Of a stretch of DNA of 60,000 bases, positions 32,578-44,100 are shown in pieces. The notes beneath the pieces were generated by a model that was given only the letters and a program-made list of their open reading frames with translations, did not search any database and was not told the DNA's origin. The stretch comes from Hydractinia symbiolongicarpus (Eukaryota > Cnidaria > Hydrozoa > Anthoathecata > Hydractiniidae): contig NC_079880.1 of the NCBI RefSeq assembly GCF_029227915.1, positions 11,127,501-11,187,500 on the forward strand. Reading direction: 5' to 3'. Position 1 is the stretch's first letter, and every line of letters starts with the position of its first letter. Both the position numbers and the translations under genes were made by a program.

Positions 32578-34384
32578 TTATTTATCTACGGTAAAAGGTT
32601 TGGAAAGGGTACCAGGGTAAGCAGTAGTACGAGAGGCAATTTTTGACACAAGTCCCTTGGCACTGGCAAAACGTTTTAGCTGTAAAATGAGATGGGAACC
32701 GCACGACACCACCTCTTTTTCAACTAGAGTAGTTTGATGAGCGTTGCAAACATGGCAGAAGTAGGCATTGGTGTCTGACAACTCCTCACTTTCGAAGAAT
32801 TTATGTAAGGAAGATTGTAACGTAGGGTGCATAGAAAGTTGGATGCATGGTGCTATAACTTCTGAGGAGCTGGTAATATGACATGAATTGCAAGTGGTTG
32901 ATGTCTTGATGCCAATACTAAAAAGACTTTCAAGAAATACCAGGTATGAGATATTCAAAAACCTCGGGGACGTCGTGCTGAGCAAAGACATTAAATGCAA
33001 TTCCATTCGCAGCTAAGATATGTTTCATAGCACGCAAAAAATGGGAGGGATCAACTGGACTTTTAGAAACAGCCAAATTTTGAAGAACACCTACAAATGC
33101 TTCGCCTAAATTTGAGGTTGTTTTGGTAACAGAAATGGCTTCTTTAACTTTTGGAAGGTTATAAAAACATTGTAAGATTGAGTTTGCATAACATGTGTTT
33201 CCCAAGTTTTTTAGACCGTTATTCCTAGAATTAGGGTTAGATGGCAATGCGACTGTTGTTTTGAAAGACCTTGTAGCAAGTTTTTCGGGTTTTTTGATTT
33301 TACAAGCTTTTGTGTGACTTGCGGAAGATTTCTCAGGGGTTTTTGATTTCTTACATTCCCTATTTGTAACAGAAGAAACTTTAGGAATGATTGGGGCCTT
33401 TTCAGGCTCTCGACCCAAGTGGTAGAATTTCGAGATATCCAGATGTAAAAAGAAGCACTCATGGAGGTAAAAGTTAGGGATTTTAATAGGGAACGTAAAG
33501 GCTTCTTAGGGAAACCAAGGCGACGAGAACAGGTCCTTACTGATTCGGAACAGAAACCCCTTGCACCCACCTCAATGGCAAAGAAATGCACGATCCATCC
33601 ATTGTAGCATAACAAAGTGAAGAATATTTGTTAAGCTTTCGTTTGTGCCAATATTCCGTGTTCTCTTCACATGGACAAGTCAGTTCTAACATAATTACAG
33701 TTTTGGAAGAACTTGATATTAATAACACGTCTGGGCGTAGTTGTGTTATTGCAATGTATGGTGGAACAACTAAAACGGAATCTAAATCTGATAGTATTTT
33801 CCAATCGGAAGCAAGGTGAAGAAGGCCTGGACACTTTGTATGACTCTTCTTAGATGGTGATTGACCGGCCGGAATGAAATTAATTTCGTTGCACTTGGAA
33901 ACCTTAAGAGGTTCATATAATACCAAAAACTCTTTTAATGCCTTAACCAAAACAATTAAAACCGAGTCATGGCGGTTTGTGTTTCTACCCTGCGTGAGGG
34001 AGATCCTACAGGCACCCAATATGTGAGAGACATTTGAGGATGGTTTCTTGCACAGAATGCAACTTTTGTCTTTCTCAACTTCCCATCTCACAAGATTAGT
34101 TGGAGAGGGAAGGGTGTCGTAGGTTTCCCCTATACAAAAGGAAGTTACACATTGTGAAAGAATTGTTCTCCAAGATAAATCATTTTTCACATAAGAGAAC
34201 CACTTTGTCCAATTATCTTGAAAATGCAACTGTTCAGCTCCGGCATGGTAAATATCTTCTTTGTTTTCTTCAATGATATCGGAAACAAGCTTTCGGTAAG
34301 CATAACTGCCTTTTGGTCGTATATTTTTGTGGTCTAAGAGCCCTAAGCCAGCGCGACCAGTCTAATGCAAACCTAAAATCTTAT
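32578..34384 (-). pseudogene. LINE 3' ORF: CCHC, restriction-like endonuclease, then USP domain
   Basis: Reading the minus strand from about 34,384: LINE thumb (LGLLDHKNIR), a TLPSPTNL block, a CCHC knuckle (CILCKKPSSNVSHILGAC at about 34,065), RHDSVL, and a restriction-like endonuclease pattern RPDVLL...ELTCP with downstream Lys residues (about 33,740-33,650). Then comes EVGARGFC to about 33,550. The chain continues through a Lys/Pro-rich linker into a ubiquitin-specific protease domain with the Cys box NLGNTCYANSILQ (about 33,205), CxxC pairs (CNSC, CHVC) and a HLILQLKRF strand (about 32,670). Small frameshifts lie near 33,600 and 33,405. A TGA follows PGIS at about 32,930. The His box is absent. 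The USP is C-terminal to the nuclease; compare 48,100-49,026. Confidence 0.65.
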
Positions 34385-34527
34385 TGAAAAATTCTGGAAC
34401 TGATGTTCTTGTGTTGATATTTTTCTAGATTTTATTAATATATAACTGTCACCTGCCTTCATTTGCTGAGATTTTACTCATATGAACTAATGTGAACTTT
34501 CATTGGTGTTATGTGTTAATAGCAACA
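34385..34527. other. Spacer upstream of the LINE fragment
   Basis: Short AT-rich sequence where LINE similarity is lost; no gene seen. Confidence 0.3.
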
Positions 34528-34925
34528 CAACAGCAAGCTGTGATGATGGAACTCGTCTATTGACCCTTGAAGTTAAAATTGTAGAGGTTAAATTCTCTAA
34601 AAATCAAAACGCAGTGTAAGATCTCCCTTTTTGCAAGGATAGTCTGTAGATTCAAGGAAATTGAACCAAACAACCCTCTCTACACAATACAATACGTGCA
34701 ACTAACGATCACTACACAAAAACTGACAATTGCTTGTGGGATAACAAAACAGCAAGCTGTAATGATGGAACTAGTCTACTGACTCTTTTGTTTTTGAATT
34801 GTAGAGGTTACACCCTCTACAGATCTATATTCAGTGCAAGATCTCTCTTTTTACAAGGATAGTCTGCAGAATCAGGGTACTTGAACTAAAGACCCTCTAT
34901 AAACATTACAACACAAACTCCTACT
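34528..34925 (+). repeat. Tandem pair of about 215-bp units
   Basis: Two units starting AACAGCAAGCTGT (34,528 and 34,746) share the order: GATGGAACT, GTAGAGGTTA, TGCAAGATCTC-type, CAAGGATAGTCTG and a CCCTCTA end. A diverged inverted copy is at 50,700-50,830. The units may be a short interspersed element or an LTR-like module. Confidence 0.55.
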
Positions 34926-35458
34926 GACAGTTACAATTTGTTATACAACATAGAAAGAAACAAATAAATACAAAACTATGAATAATAGCAGACAACCACC
35001 CATGCGCAAGGACTTGCGAACCTTTCCACATGTGAAACGGGATCCCAACACTTAGCCTTACACATGTGATTGACGCTTGGGACCAGCCCTTTGTCAGGAC
35101 CAGCCTGAAGTTACTGGGGTAAAATGCGTGGGCGTAAATCCACGAAGACCCGATAAAGAAATTTCAAACCCCCTTGCAAAGCTTCTTATAACAATAACTG
35201 TGGCTACATCACGATCGTTAACCCTGTAGAGCAAACTTGACCTCCCTAATGGACTGGGGTTAAAAGTGGGGCCGTCACACTCAAAGACAAGACAGATTAT
35301 CGAACCCCCTTGCTTAGCTTCTTTTACTTACTCTGTAAGAGAGTGGAGAGTGAGCAAACTTCTGAATTACGGTAGGCTGCCGTTAAAAATAACAGCAGTG
35401 GTAATAAAACCGCTAGAAAAAGAAATCATCCCCCTTTTTCAAAGCAAAACTTGCGTTT
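34926..35458. other. 3' flank of USP copy; no gene
   Basis: The stretch 35,330-35,450 resembles 36,310-36,440 (AGAGTGAGCAAACT-type, CGCTAG-AAAAGA, CCCCCTTTT), so it is probably the untranslated end of duplicated USP units. Nothing else is recognised. Confidence 0.4.
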
Positions 35459-36300
35459 TCACAGCTTCAGAAAGAACAACACATACACTGTTGCGTTATT
35501 TATATCAGACGGCTTAACCTTAACTACTGCCCTGTCATCGCATTTCAACCACTCCTCTACATTTCGATATTTAATAAATGCCCAATAGTGACCTGCTGCT
35601 AGTGTGCCTGAATGATTTATAGTTACCACTAGTTTATATTTGTTGGCAAAAGATACATCATCTGCAGGGTGTGAAGGTACCTCCATTATGTTGCCTGAGT
35701 GAGAGATAGAATTAACAAATTGGTTGTTTTTAACTGATCTTCCTTCGACACAGGTAAATCTTTTTGGAGTATCAACAAATCTCCACAATGACTAAAAGCT
35801 GTCTCTCTTGTACTATCCTGGAGGGAAGAACACTGTGGAAAAAGTCACATGTCACTGCCATTCAGCTCTTCGGGTTGGAAGAACAAGTGAAAGGAGTTTG
35901 CAACGCTACTTGAGGTAGTACGTGGCATAATAGTCATCCTCCCTTTGCTACTAGATGAAAATAGACACGAATTGCATGACATGGTCGTTGTTAAAATATT
36001 AGTAATGCTATTGTTTGCAATAACTGACGGTCCTGTTAATTCATCCAAGATGTGTAAAAGTATCTCTGGAATGTCCTGTTGGGTGTTAATATCAAATGGA
36101 GCAAAGCTCTGAGAAAGTTGGACAGGTCTATAGCAGAGCGTGATTTATACAGCAGAGATAAGTTCAGTAAAACTGACTTGAAGAGAGGAGAAACATAAGA
36201 GGACTTAGATGCACATTGTGACCAAAGTGCAGGAGTTACAGTTAAGGCTTGCACAATAGCATTGCCGTAGCACGCATTACCTTTATTTATAAGCCCAAAC
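35459..36300 (-). pseudogene. USP-domain fragment, divergent copy A
   Basis: The minus strand has a Cys box (INKGNACYGNAIVQ near 36,275), a CNSC pair, an FFQPEEL segment and a His box (TINHSGTLAAGHYWAF, then WLKCDDRAV; about 35,620-35,540). This is the core order of a ubiquitin-specific protease, here about 270 codons across at least three frames. It is clearly diverged from the USP at 33.2 kb but shares the NSFHLFF/EEL middle. Stops near 35,835-35,795 and shifts near 36,040 break it. Confidence 0.6.
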
Positions 36301-36479
36301 TATTTAAACAGTTTGTGGGTAGGCAAATCTGGGAAAGCGGCGAGTGAGCGAACTCGTGAATAACGGTCAACTGTATCTAAAACACACAGCAGGGGTTAAT
36401 TTTAAACCGCTAGGAAAAAGAGATTCCTCCCCCTTTTGATATAACGTACTTCTGTTTTAGTGCGAATTCACACTATTAC

Positions 36480-36668
36480 ATTTTGACAAAATATTGCACA
36501 CACTGTGGAGTTATCTAGATTAGATGGCTTCACCATAATTACTGCCCTATCATCACATTTTAACCATGTATTAACACCCTAATCTCTTATGTAAGCCAAA
36601 TAGTGACCTGCAGCCAGTGTGCCTGAATGATTAATAGTGGCAGTTATATTATATTGGTTTGTGAATGA
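36480..36668 (-). pseudogene. USP His-box fragment, copy C
   Basis: The minus strand near 36,650-36,490 repeats the His-box end of copy A: TINHSGTLAAGHY then WLKCDDRAV, with changes. Its downstream untranslated sequence (36,440-36,305) also matches that of copy A, showing a tandem duplication of about 1 kb units. Confidence 0.55.
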
Positions 36669-36692
36669 TCTATCTTCCACAGGATGGTAATA

Positions 36693-36870
36693 AGAGAATA
36701 GGTGTAACTACATCGCAATGCAGATATAACTTGTAAGACAGAGATATTAATGAACAAAAGGACGTTTCTCGCCAAGGAATAAGAAGCCACTGAAGAACTC
36801 AAAAAGCTAATGGCTTTCGGCTGTACTGAAACAAACCTAAGAATGTGGAAACGTAAGGATTGGTGAAATT
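36693..36870 (+). repeat. Dispersed repeat, copy 2 of 2
   Basis: Related to 29,511-29,690, in the same orientation. Confidence 0.5.
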
Positions 36871-37131
36871 CACTCATGCTTGGGATCTGGTGCGGGCCCT
36901 TGAGTAAGCATCCCCTGCCTCCTGCAAAACACCAGCCACATTCATTGATACCCTCCGTGAAAACAAATAACTTTTGTTAAACGTTGGACAAAGGACAGTT
37001 GACAACTACTACTTTTTTTTCAAGATGGTAGCCATATAGTTCGTACACCTTTTAGCTACGCTACTGTTATTATGTAAACATTACTTATATTTGCAATTAT
37101 ATCTATTATTATCACTATTATACTTATAAAT
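36871..37131. other. Spacer, nothing recognised
   Basis: AT-rich sequence between the dispersed repeat and the LINE ORF1 remnant. Confidence 0.3.
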
Positions 37132-37950
37132 CATGGGTCTCAAAAAATCTTCACATATCACTGAAAAGTTTGCAAATCTTTCTGAACGTCTTTTCCAAAA
37201 GCTGAATATATTTGAGCAAAAATTAACTGAATGGGACACTTTTTGAAACTAAAAAGTTGGTATCCGTGACTGCAGAAACTGCAAAAAAAGCTTAGGAGGT
37301 TGCTAGTTCCAATAAATCAGATATTAATAAACTAGTAGCTAGCAACTCACAGCATGAAGATTCCTTTTTAAATGTCAACAAGCAAATAAACGACCTCGAA
37401 ATGCAGCTTGAAGATCAGACCGACAGGAACATGAGATCAACTCTATTAATGAAAAATGATCCTGGGAAGAAGACATCCTGGGGTGACACCTCTGCCACTG
37501 GTGCCAACTTGCTTCACAGCTTCGATAAAGTAGAGTCTGCTGCAACTATTCTTGACGACTGGATCGAACGTGCCCATCCTATCAAACCTAACCCTCAACA
37601 TCAAAACGATCCCCACCCCACTAAGAGAGACTGACCCCTAAACATAGCCGTTCGCTTCTCTTCGTGGAAATACTCCGAAAAAGCTAAACAAATTTTGATT
37701 AAGCGCAATAACGACCCAAAATTTACCCTCAATATCTTTCTTGACCAGCTTTAATCAAAAAACAAAGACAAACAAAGGCGTTAGCAATCATTTTTTTACC
37801 AAACAGGGTCTAAAAGACCATGTTTCATTCTTGATCTCTAATGTTTCCTTACCATCGACATATTGAAATAAAAGACAACATTTTCATATAAAAACTCTTC
37901 AACAAAAGAGATAAATTTCCATTCCATATAGTACGCATGCCAGATCGGAA
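37132..37950 (+). pseudogene. LINE ORF1-like RNA-binding protein remnant
   Basis: A plus-strand start near 37,132 opens a helical, coiled-coil-like region. It continues, after stops near 37,243 and 37,293, into QLEDQTDRNMRSTLL (37,401), DWIERAH (37,559) and VRFSSWKYSEKAKQ-like sequence (about 37,645), ending in a basic block. The order coiled coil, RRM-like domain, basic C-terminus is that of L1-type ORF1 proteins, which coat LINE RNA. Several stops are present. The Copia element begins shortly downstream. Confidence 0.6.
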
Positions 37951-38118
37951 AAGCAATATACCATCATCTACCTTTTATGGACCAATCTTTTCCGAATTTT
38001 TACGAATTGGCAGATGCTGCTTACTAGTCGAAGACTTTATTTCCCGAGCTTCCATACTTTTTAATAGATTAAAAAAGGAGGAAATAAAAACATGATCTCC
38101 AAACAAATTATTTAAGTA

Positions 38119-38123
38119 ATGCG
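38119..38123 (+). other. Copia target-site duplication ATGCG (left)
   Basis: Matches 46730-46734. Confidence 0.9.
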
Positions 38124-38293
38124 TGTTGATATATTCGGTCACGGCATTTTAGATGTTGTGATGACTAAGCATTTTTAGTTTTGTTCTAGAAGGTTCTACG
38201 CAATATGGTAGACCTTGCTTTTGCATAAGACTTACATTCGTACTTATAATTCTTGGTGTCACTTCTTGTGTTCAATCCTCCATCATGTTAACA
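38124..38293 (+). repeat. Copia 5' LTR
   Basis: 170 bp, TG...CA ends. The gag start codon lies inside its last 9 bases. Confidence 0.95.
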
Positions 38294-38307
38294 GGTTATG
38301 GGCCCAG
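38294..38307 (+). promoter_or_regulatory. Primer binding site for half-tRNA-iMet
   Basis: GGTTATGGGCCCAG directly follows the LTR. It is complementary to the anticodon stem-loop of animal initiator tRNA-Met (CTGGGCCCATAACC), matching the known use of a cleaved tRNA-iMet by Drosophila copia-type elements. Confidence 0.75.
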
Positions 38308-40938
38308 TGCCACCAGCCAGTGGAAGAATATTAGTTTCGATGGAGATGAAAGAAATTTTGAATTGTGGGAAGTTAAATTTCTTGGATACATGAAGATACG
38401 CAAACTGAAACATGTTTTTGTTGGCAATGAGGACATAACTGCTGATGAAAATGAAACTGCTTTTTCTGAATTGATCCAATTCCTCGATGAACGTTCGATA
38501 TCACTTATAATGAGAGACGCACGTGACGACGGTAGAAAAGCATTCAAAATTCTCCAGGATCATTATGCTGGAAGTGGGAAACCAAGAATCATAGCCCTGT
38601 ATACCCAACTAACTTCATTAAAGAAAAGTGAGACTGAACCGATAACAGATTACATCTTGAGAGCTGAATCTGCTGCAAATGCACTTAGAAATGCTGACGA
38701 AATTGTTAGTGACGGACTACTTGTTGCGATGGTAGTTAAGGGGTTGCCAGATAGATATAAAGCATTTATTGCTGTAACCTCTCAATCAGAACATTTGATT
38801 CAGAACTTTCAGAAGTTCAAGCAATCACTCAAGAATTTTGAGGATACTGAACGTACTCGTACCGAGAAACCGGCTGGCGACAATGTTATGAATACTGTTG
38901 ACCAGAGGCAGACACCGGGTAAATTGATTTGTTATAACTGTGGTAAAGCAGGACATAAATCATTTGAATGCAGAAATACCAAAAATAGAAAGTGGTGTTC
39001 GGTATGTTAGACCTCTTCGCATACTGACAAAGTTTGCAGAAAGCAAAAACATGCGACTAAAACTGTCAATGACAACACTGAAGTAAAAAATGATCATTCT
39101 TATGCTTTCAAAAATAGTGATAGCATCCATTTAACCAGTGACATTGGTGAGAAAATTTTAGTAGATTGTGGAGCTACAACTCACATCGTTAACACAGATG
39201 CAAACTTCATCCATACCGATGAATCTTTTAAGCCGGAAGAACACTACATTGAGCTAGCAGATGGCTCAAAGTCTAACAACCTTGCCAAGAAGAAGGGGAC
39301 AGTTTTAATTTCGTTGCAAGACAACAATGGGAATATTGCTGATGTCAAAATGGAGAATGTGTTATTTGTACCTTCATTTCCCCAAAATATATTTTCAGTC
39401 CAGTCGGCAACAAAAAAGGGTGCAAAAGTAGTTTTTGATGGTAACCGTGGGACAATAACTACTCATGATAATGTAAAATTTCCTATCAATCAACATGGTA
39501 GGCTATACTATCTGTGTAAAACATCTGTTGGGAGAAATCGATTAGAAAGTCTTGAAATGTGGCATAAATTACTCGGCCACTGCAACATTGCTGATGTTCG
39601 AAAACTTGAAAATGTCGTTCAAGGTATGACCATTTCTGATTCAAGTCAATTCAATTGTGAAACATGCATCCTCGCGAAGAAAACTGATACCCGTAACCGA
39701 GATGCTGATACCCGTGCCTCCAAACCGTTTGAATTAATTCACACAGACCTTGCAGGTCCTGTTGATCCTGTTGCAAAGGACGGTTTCAGATACGCTATTA
39801 TTTTTACCGATGACTACTCTGGGTGCTCGTTTACCTATTATTTGAAAGAAAAATCAGATGCACTGAAAGCGACCGAAAAATTTCTTGCTGATGTTAACCC
39901 ATATGGCAAAGTCAAATCATTCAATTTCCATGCTGATATATTTCCAACCGGTGATGTGAGTCGCATGAGGAGTGATAATGGTGGTGAACATATATCTAAC
40001 GAGTTTAAGTCGCTGCTCAGGAAAAACAACATAAAACATGAGCTATCTTCTCCACATTCACCACATCAGAATGGAACTGCTGAGCGTAATTGGAGAACAT
40101 TATTTGATATGGCCCGTGCATTGCTGATTGAATCGGGGTTGCCGAAATACCTCTGGACCTATGCATTGATGACCGCTACGCACATCAGAAACCGTTGTTA
40201 TGTTCAACGCATCAAAAGTACACCATACAGTTGGATTACCGGTCGCAAACCTGATGTTTCCAAACTCCATGTCTTCGGAACTGTATGTTATGCTTACACT
40301 CCTAACACGAAAAAGCTGGACCCACGACGCAAGAAGGGGTATTTTGTCGGTTATGATCGAGAAAGTCCAGCTTATCTTGTCTATTACCCTGATAACCACA
40401 CCGTGATGAAGCATAGAGTTGTAACCTTCACAGAAAAGTTTCAAAACGAAGAAACAAACGATGATCAAATCATGCCTCAAACAGCTGAAGTACCAGAACC
40501 AGCTGAAGTGACAGTGGAGCAGTCAGAACCGAAAGAGCAATCTGAATCGCGATACCCGACAAGACAGCGACAGCCACCATCGTACCTAGCAGATTATGAC
40601 CAGAGCGAAAACTCTGATGACAACGACCATGTGAGCTATATAGATTATTGTTATTTAATGGACACACTGCAAACATATCAGACCACTATTAACCGAAATG
40701 ACTCATGCAAGTGGAAAGCGGCAATGGATGAACAAATCGAGTCACTTCAAACCAATGACACCTATACGTTGACAGACCCACCAAAAGATCGCAAAGTTAT
40801 TGGTGGAAAATGGGTATTTAACCTCAAAGGAGACCCAGAACAACCTATTTACAAGGCTAGATATGTTGCAAAAAGATTTAGCCAGATCGAGGGAGTTGAT
40901 TATGTCGAAACGTTTTCACCAACCGCACGCATGGAGAC

Positions 40939-41132
40939 TGTTATATATCCGCCATTTATGTTTACATTTTGTTCTCTGCTATTGGTTACACTTTAAAACC
41001 ATGTGTTTGTGTTTTCCGCTTATATCTTTGCGAGATTTGTACATGTGATTTTATTATAAAGATGGCGGTCTAAGAAGTGGTATATACATTTTCTGTCTGT
41101 CTGTTTTTCCCCATCTTTCTGAAGTTATAATA
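40939..41132 (+). repeat. Gypsy 5' LTR
   Basis: 194 bp, TGTTATATAT start, ATAATA end. AGTGGCGACGAGG follows as the presumed primer binding site. It contains a TATTATAAAG stretch that could serve as TATA box and a CTGTCTGTCTGT run. Confidence 0.95.
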
Positions 41133-41158
41133 AGTGGCGACGAGGATATATTATTGAA

Positions 41159-44100
41159 ATGGCTACCTACGGAAAAATTGGAGAGTTTGATCCGGCAACG
41201 GAACTCTGGAACAATTACATCGAGAGAGTGAATCAGTTCTACATAGCAAATGACATTGCAGATGCCACCAAGAAGAGAGCAATCCTGCTGAGCTCATGTG
41301 GAGTCAAAGCCTACCAGCTGTTGAGAGGTTTGTCAAATAACGATCCTGCTTCCAAATCTTATGACCAGCTAGTACAATTAATGAAAGATCATTTATATCC
41401 CACTCCCAATTCGATAGCTGAGAGATTCAGATTCAACACTCGTGATAGGCAACCTTCTGAAACAATTTCCCAGTACTTGGCAGTTTTGCGTCGACTCAGT
41501 GAACATTGTGAGTATGGAGAAACACTGGACGACATGTTAAGAGATAGACTTGTTTGTGGTATTAAGGAGGAAAAAATACAACAAAAGCTCCTGAGTGAGA
41601 AAGACCTCACCTTAGCCAAAGCCCTACGAATTGCATGTTCTATGGAATCAGCAGCAAGCTACTCCAAAAGCATTCTCCAACATCATTGCTATCGATGTGG
41701 AGGGACAAAACATACAGTAGAGGCATGTCCATTCAAGGATGCTGAATGTTATTATTGCCACAAAAAAGGACACACCGTTAAAAAATGTCGTCAAAAGAAA
41801 CGAAATGATGAGAAATCCAGACCACCCCGGAAACCAATAAACCAACTGGAGTCCGAACATGAAGGAAATGTTTACAAAGAAACTGTTGAACAGTCCGATA
41901 TGTTTAACCTGTATAAATTAGAAGGGAGCAGAGTTGAACCGCTTTTTGTAAATGTCAGTATTGAAGGAAAAACCATCAAGATGGAGGTCGATACCGGTGC
42001 ATCGATGTCGGTGATAAGTGAAAAAACATTACGAAAATGCATTCCAGAGTTGACCATCCAGCCTAGTAACTTAAAGTTAAAAACTTTTACAGGGGAAATC
42101 ATAACACCCTTGGGATCAGCTGCTGTAAACGTTGAACACCAAAAACAGAAATACACACTGTCATTGACTATCGTACCCGGGGAATCTCCTTCATTGTTAG
42201 GTCGAGATTGGCTAAAAGTAATCAAGTTAGATTGGCCCAGTTTGTTCCAAGTCAAGCATTCTAGCAATACCAATCTACAGCAAATATTAGTACAGCATGC
42301 CGCCGTGTTTACGGAAAGTATGGGATTGCTGAAGGACTTTAGAGTCCATATTCCTGTGGACTCCTCTGTCGCACCAAAGTTTTGCAAAGCACGACCAGTC
42401 CCGTATGCCTTAAAAGACAGGATCGACACTGAACTTGATAGACTTGTACAAGATGGCATATATGAACCAGTTGAATATTCAAGATGGGCAGCCCCTATCG
42501 TACCGGTAAAGAAAGAGGACGGTACTATCAGAATATGCGGCGATTACAAACAGACAATAAACCAGGCTGCACCTTGTGACTCTTATCCAATTCCGCGAAC
42601 TGAAGATCTTTTCGCCTCAATGTCAGGGGGTGAAAAGTTCACAAAGCTGGATTTGAGTCATGCATACCAGCAATTGGAGTTGGACGAGGAAACAAGAGAA
42701 TACCTCACAATCAACACACACCGTGGCTTGTACCGCCCCACAAGACTTCAGTATGGAGTACATTCCGCCACCGGCATTTTTCAGAGGGAAATGGATAGGC
42801 GACTCCGCCATATACCACGTACCAAAGTGCGAGTAGACGATATTTTAATATCTGGTAAGGATGATGAGGAACATTTGAGAAATTTATCGTCAGTCCTGCA
42901 AGTGATTGAAAGCTCGGGATTGCGACTGAAGGAAGTCAAATGCGTATTTCTAGCAGAAGAGGTGACTTATCTGGGTTACAACATTACCAAGGAAGGAATA
43001 TCGCCTTCACCAGAGAAGGTCAAAGCTATAAGGAATGCAGCCCCTCCAGAGAATGTTACACAGTTAAAGGCTTATCTCGGAATGCTCAACTATTATAATC
43101 GTTATCTACCAAACCTTTCTGCAATGATTGAACCACTGCATCGTCTGCTGAGAAAGGGGACAACCTTTCACTGGAAAACCGAACAAGAAAAAGCGTTTAC
43201 CGAATCGAAAGCTCTACTATATAAAGCACCGTTGCTGACGCATTTTGACCCCCAACGTTCGATCCTTGTGTCCTGTGACGCCTCTCCTTATGGGATAGGT
43301 GCTGTTCTCGCCCATGTAATGGATGATGGTTCCGAGAAGCCCGTATGTTATATTTCACGGACTCTTTCTCCAGCAGAGAGGAATTATGCCCACATTGAGA
43401 AAGAGGGTTTAGCCATAGTATTCGCAGTCAAAAAGCTTCATCAATATCTTTATGGACAGTCTTTCAGAATTATAACTGATCACAAACCTCTTTTGGGACT
43501 ATTCGGACAAAACAAACCAATTCCACCGCTTGCAGCTGCTCGTGTTCAGAGATGGGCCCTCCTGCTGTCTGCTTATAGCTACGTCTTGGAGTACAAACCA
43601 GGTGTCAATCACGCCAACGCTGACTGTCTAAGCCGCCTTCCACTTCAAGCAGACAGTTCTGATTACTCGAACAATGAAAGTGCAATTCACATGATGGACC
43701 TAGTGCAAGCACCACTAACCTCCGCTGATGTTAAGCTACATACAAGTCGTGACCCAGTCCTGAGCAAAGTGTTGGACTTGATATCCAACGGTTGGAAAGT
43801 AAACCGAGAAATAGAATTACAACCGTACTTTTCAAGGAAGGATCAACTCAGCATCGACAACCAATGCTTGCTGTGGGGTTCTCGTGTCATTATACCAAGC
43901 TCGTTACGACCACAACTGCTTGGACAACTTCACCAGTCTCACCCAGGGATCACTCGCATGAAAAGTTTGTCGAGAAGTATTGTGTGGTGGCCAAAGATGG
44001 ATTCTGAGATTGAGTTGACCGTCAAAAATTGCAAAACCTGTGAAATCCACCAAAAAATGCCAGCTGCAGCACCAATACATTCCTGGGAATACCCAAGCCA

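Noticed and set aside
36644-36877. A 77-codon minus-strand gene
   Set aside because: It overlaps the dispersed repeat and the start of the USP His-box fragment, has no recognisable feature and is likely chance.
42780-42850. Frameshift or stop disabling the Gypsy RT
   Set aside because: The frame is continuous; only the RVDD substitution is unusual.
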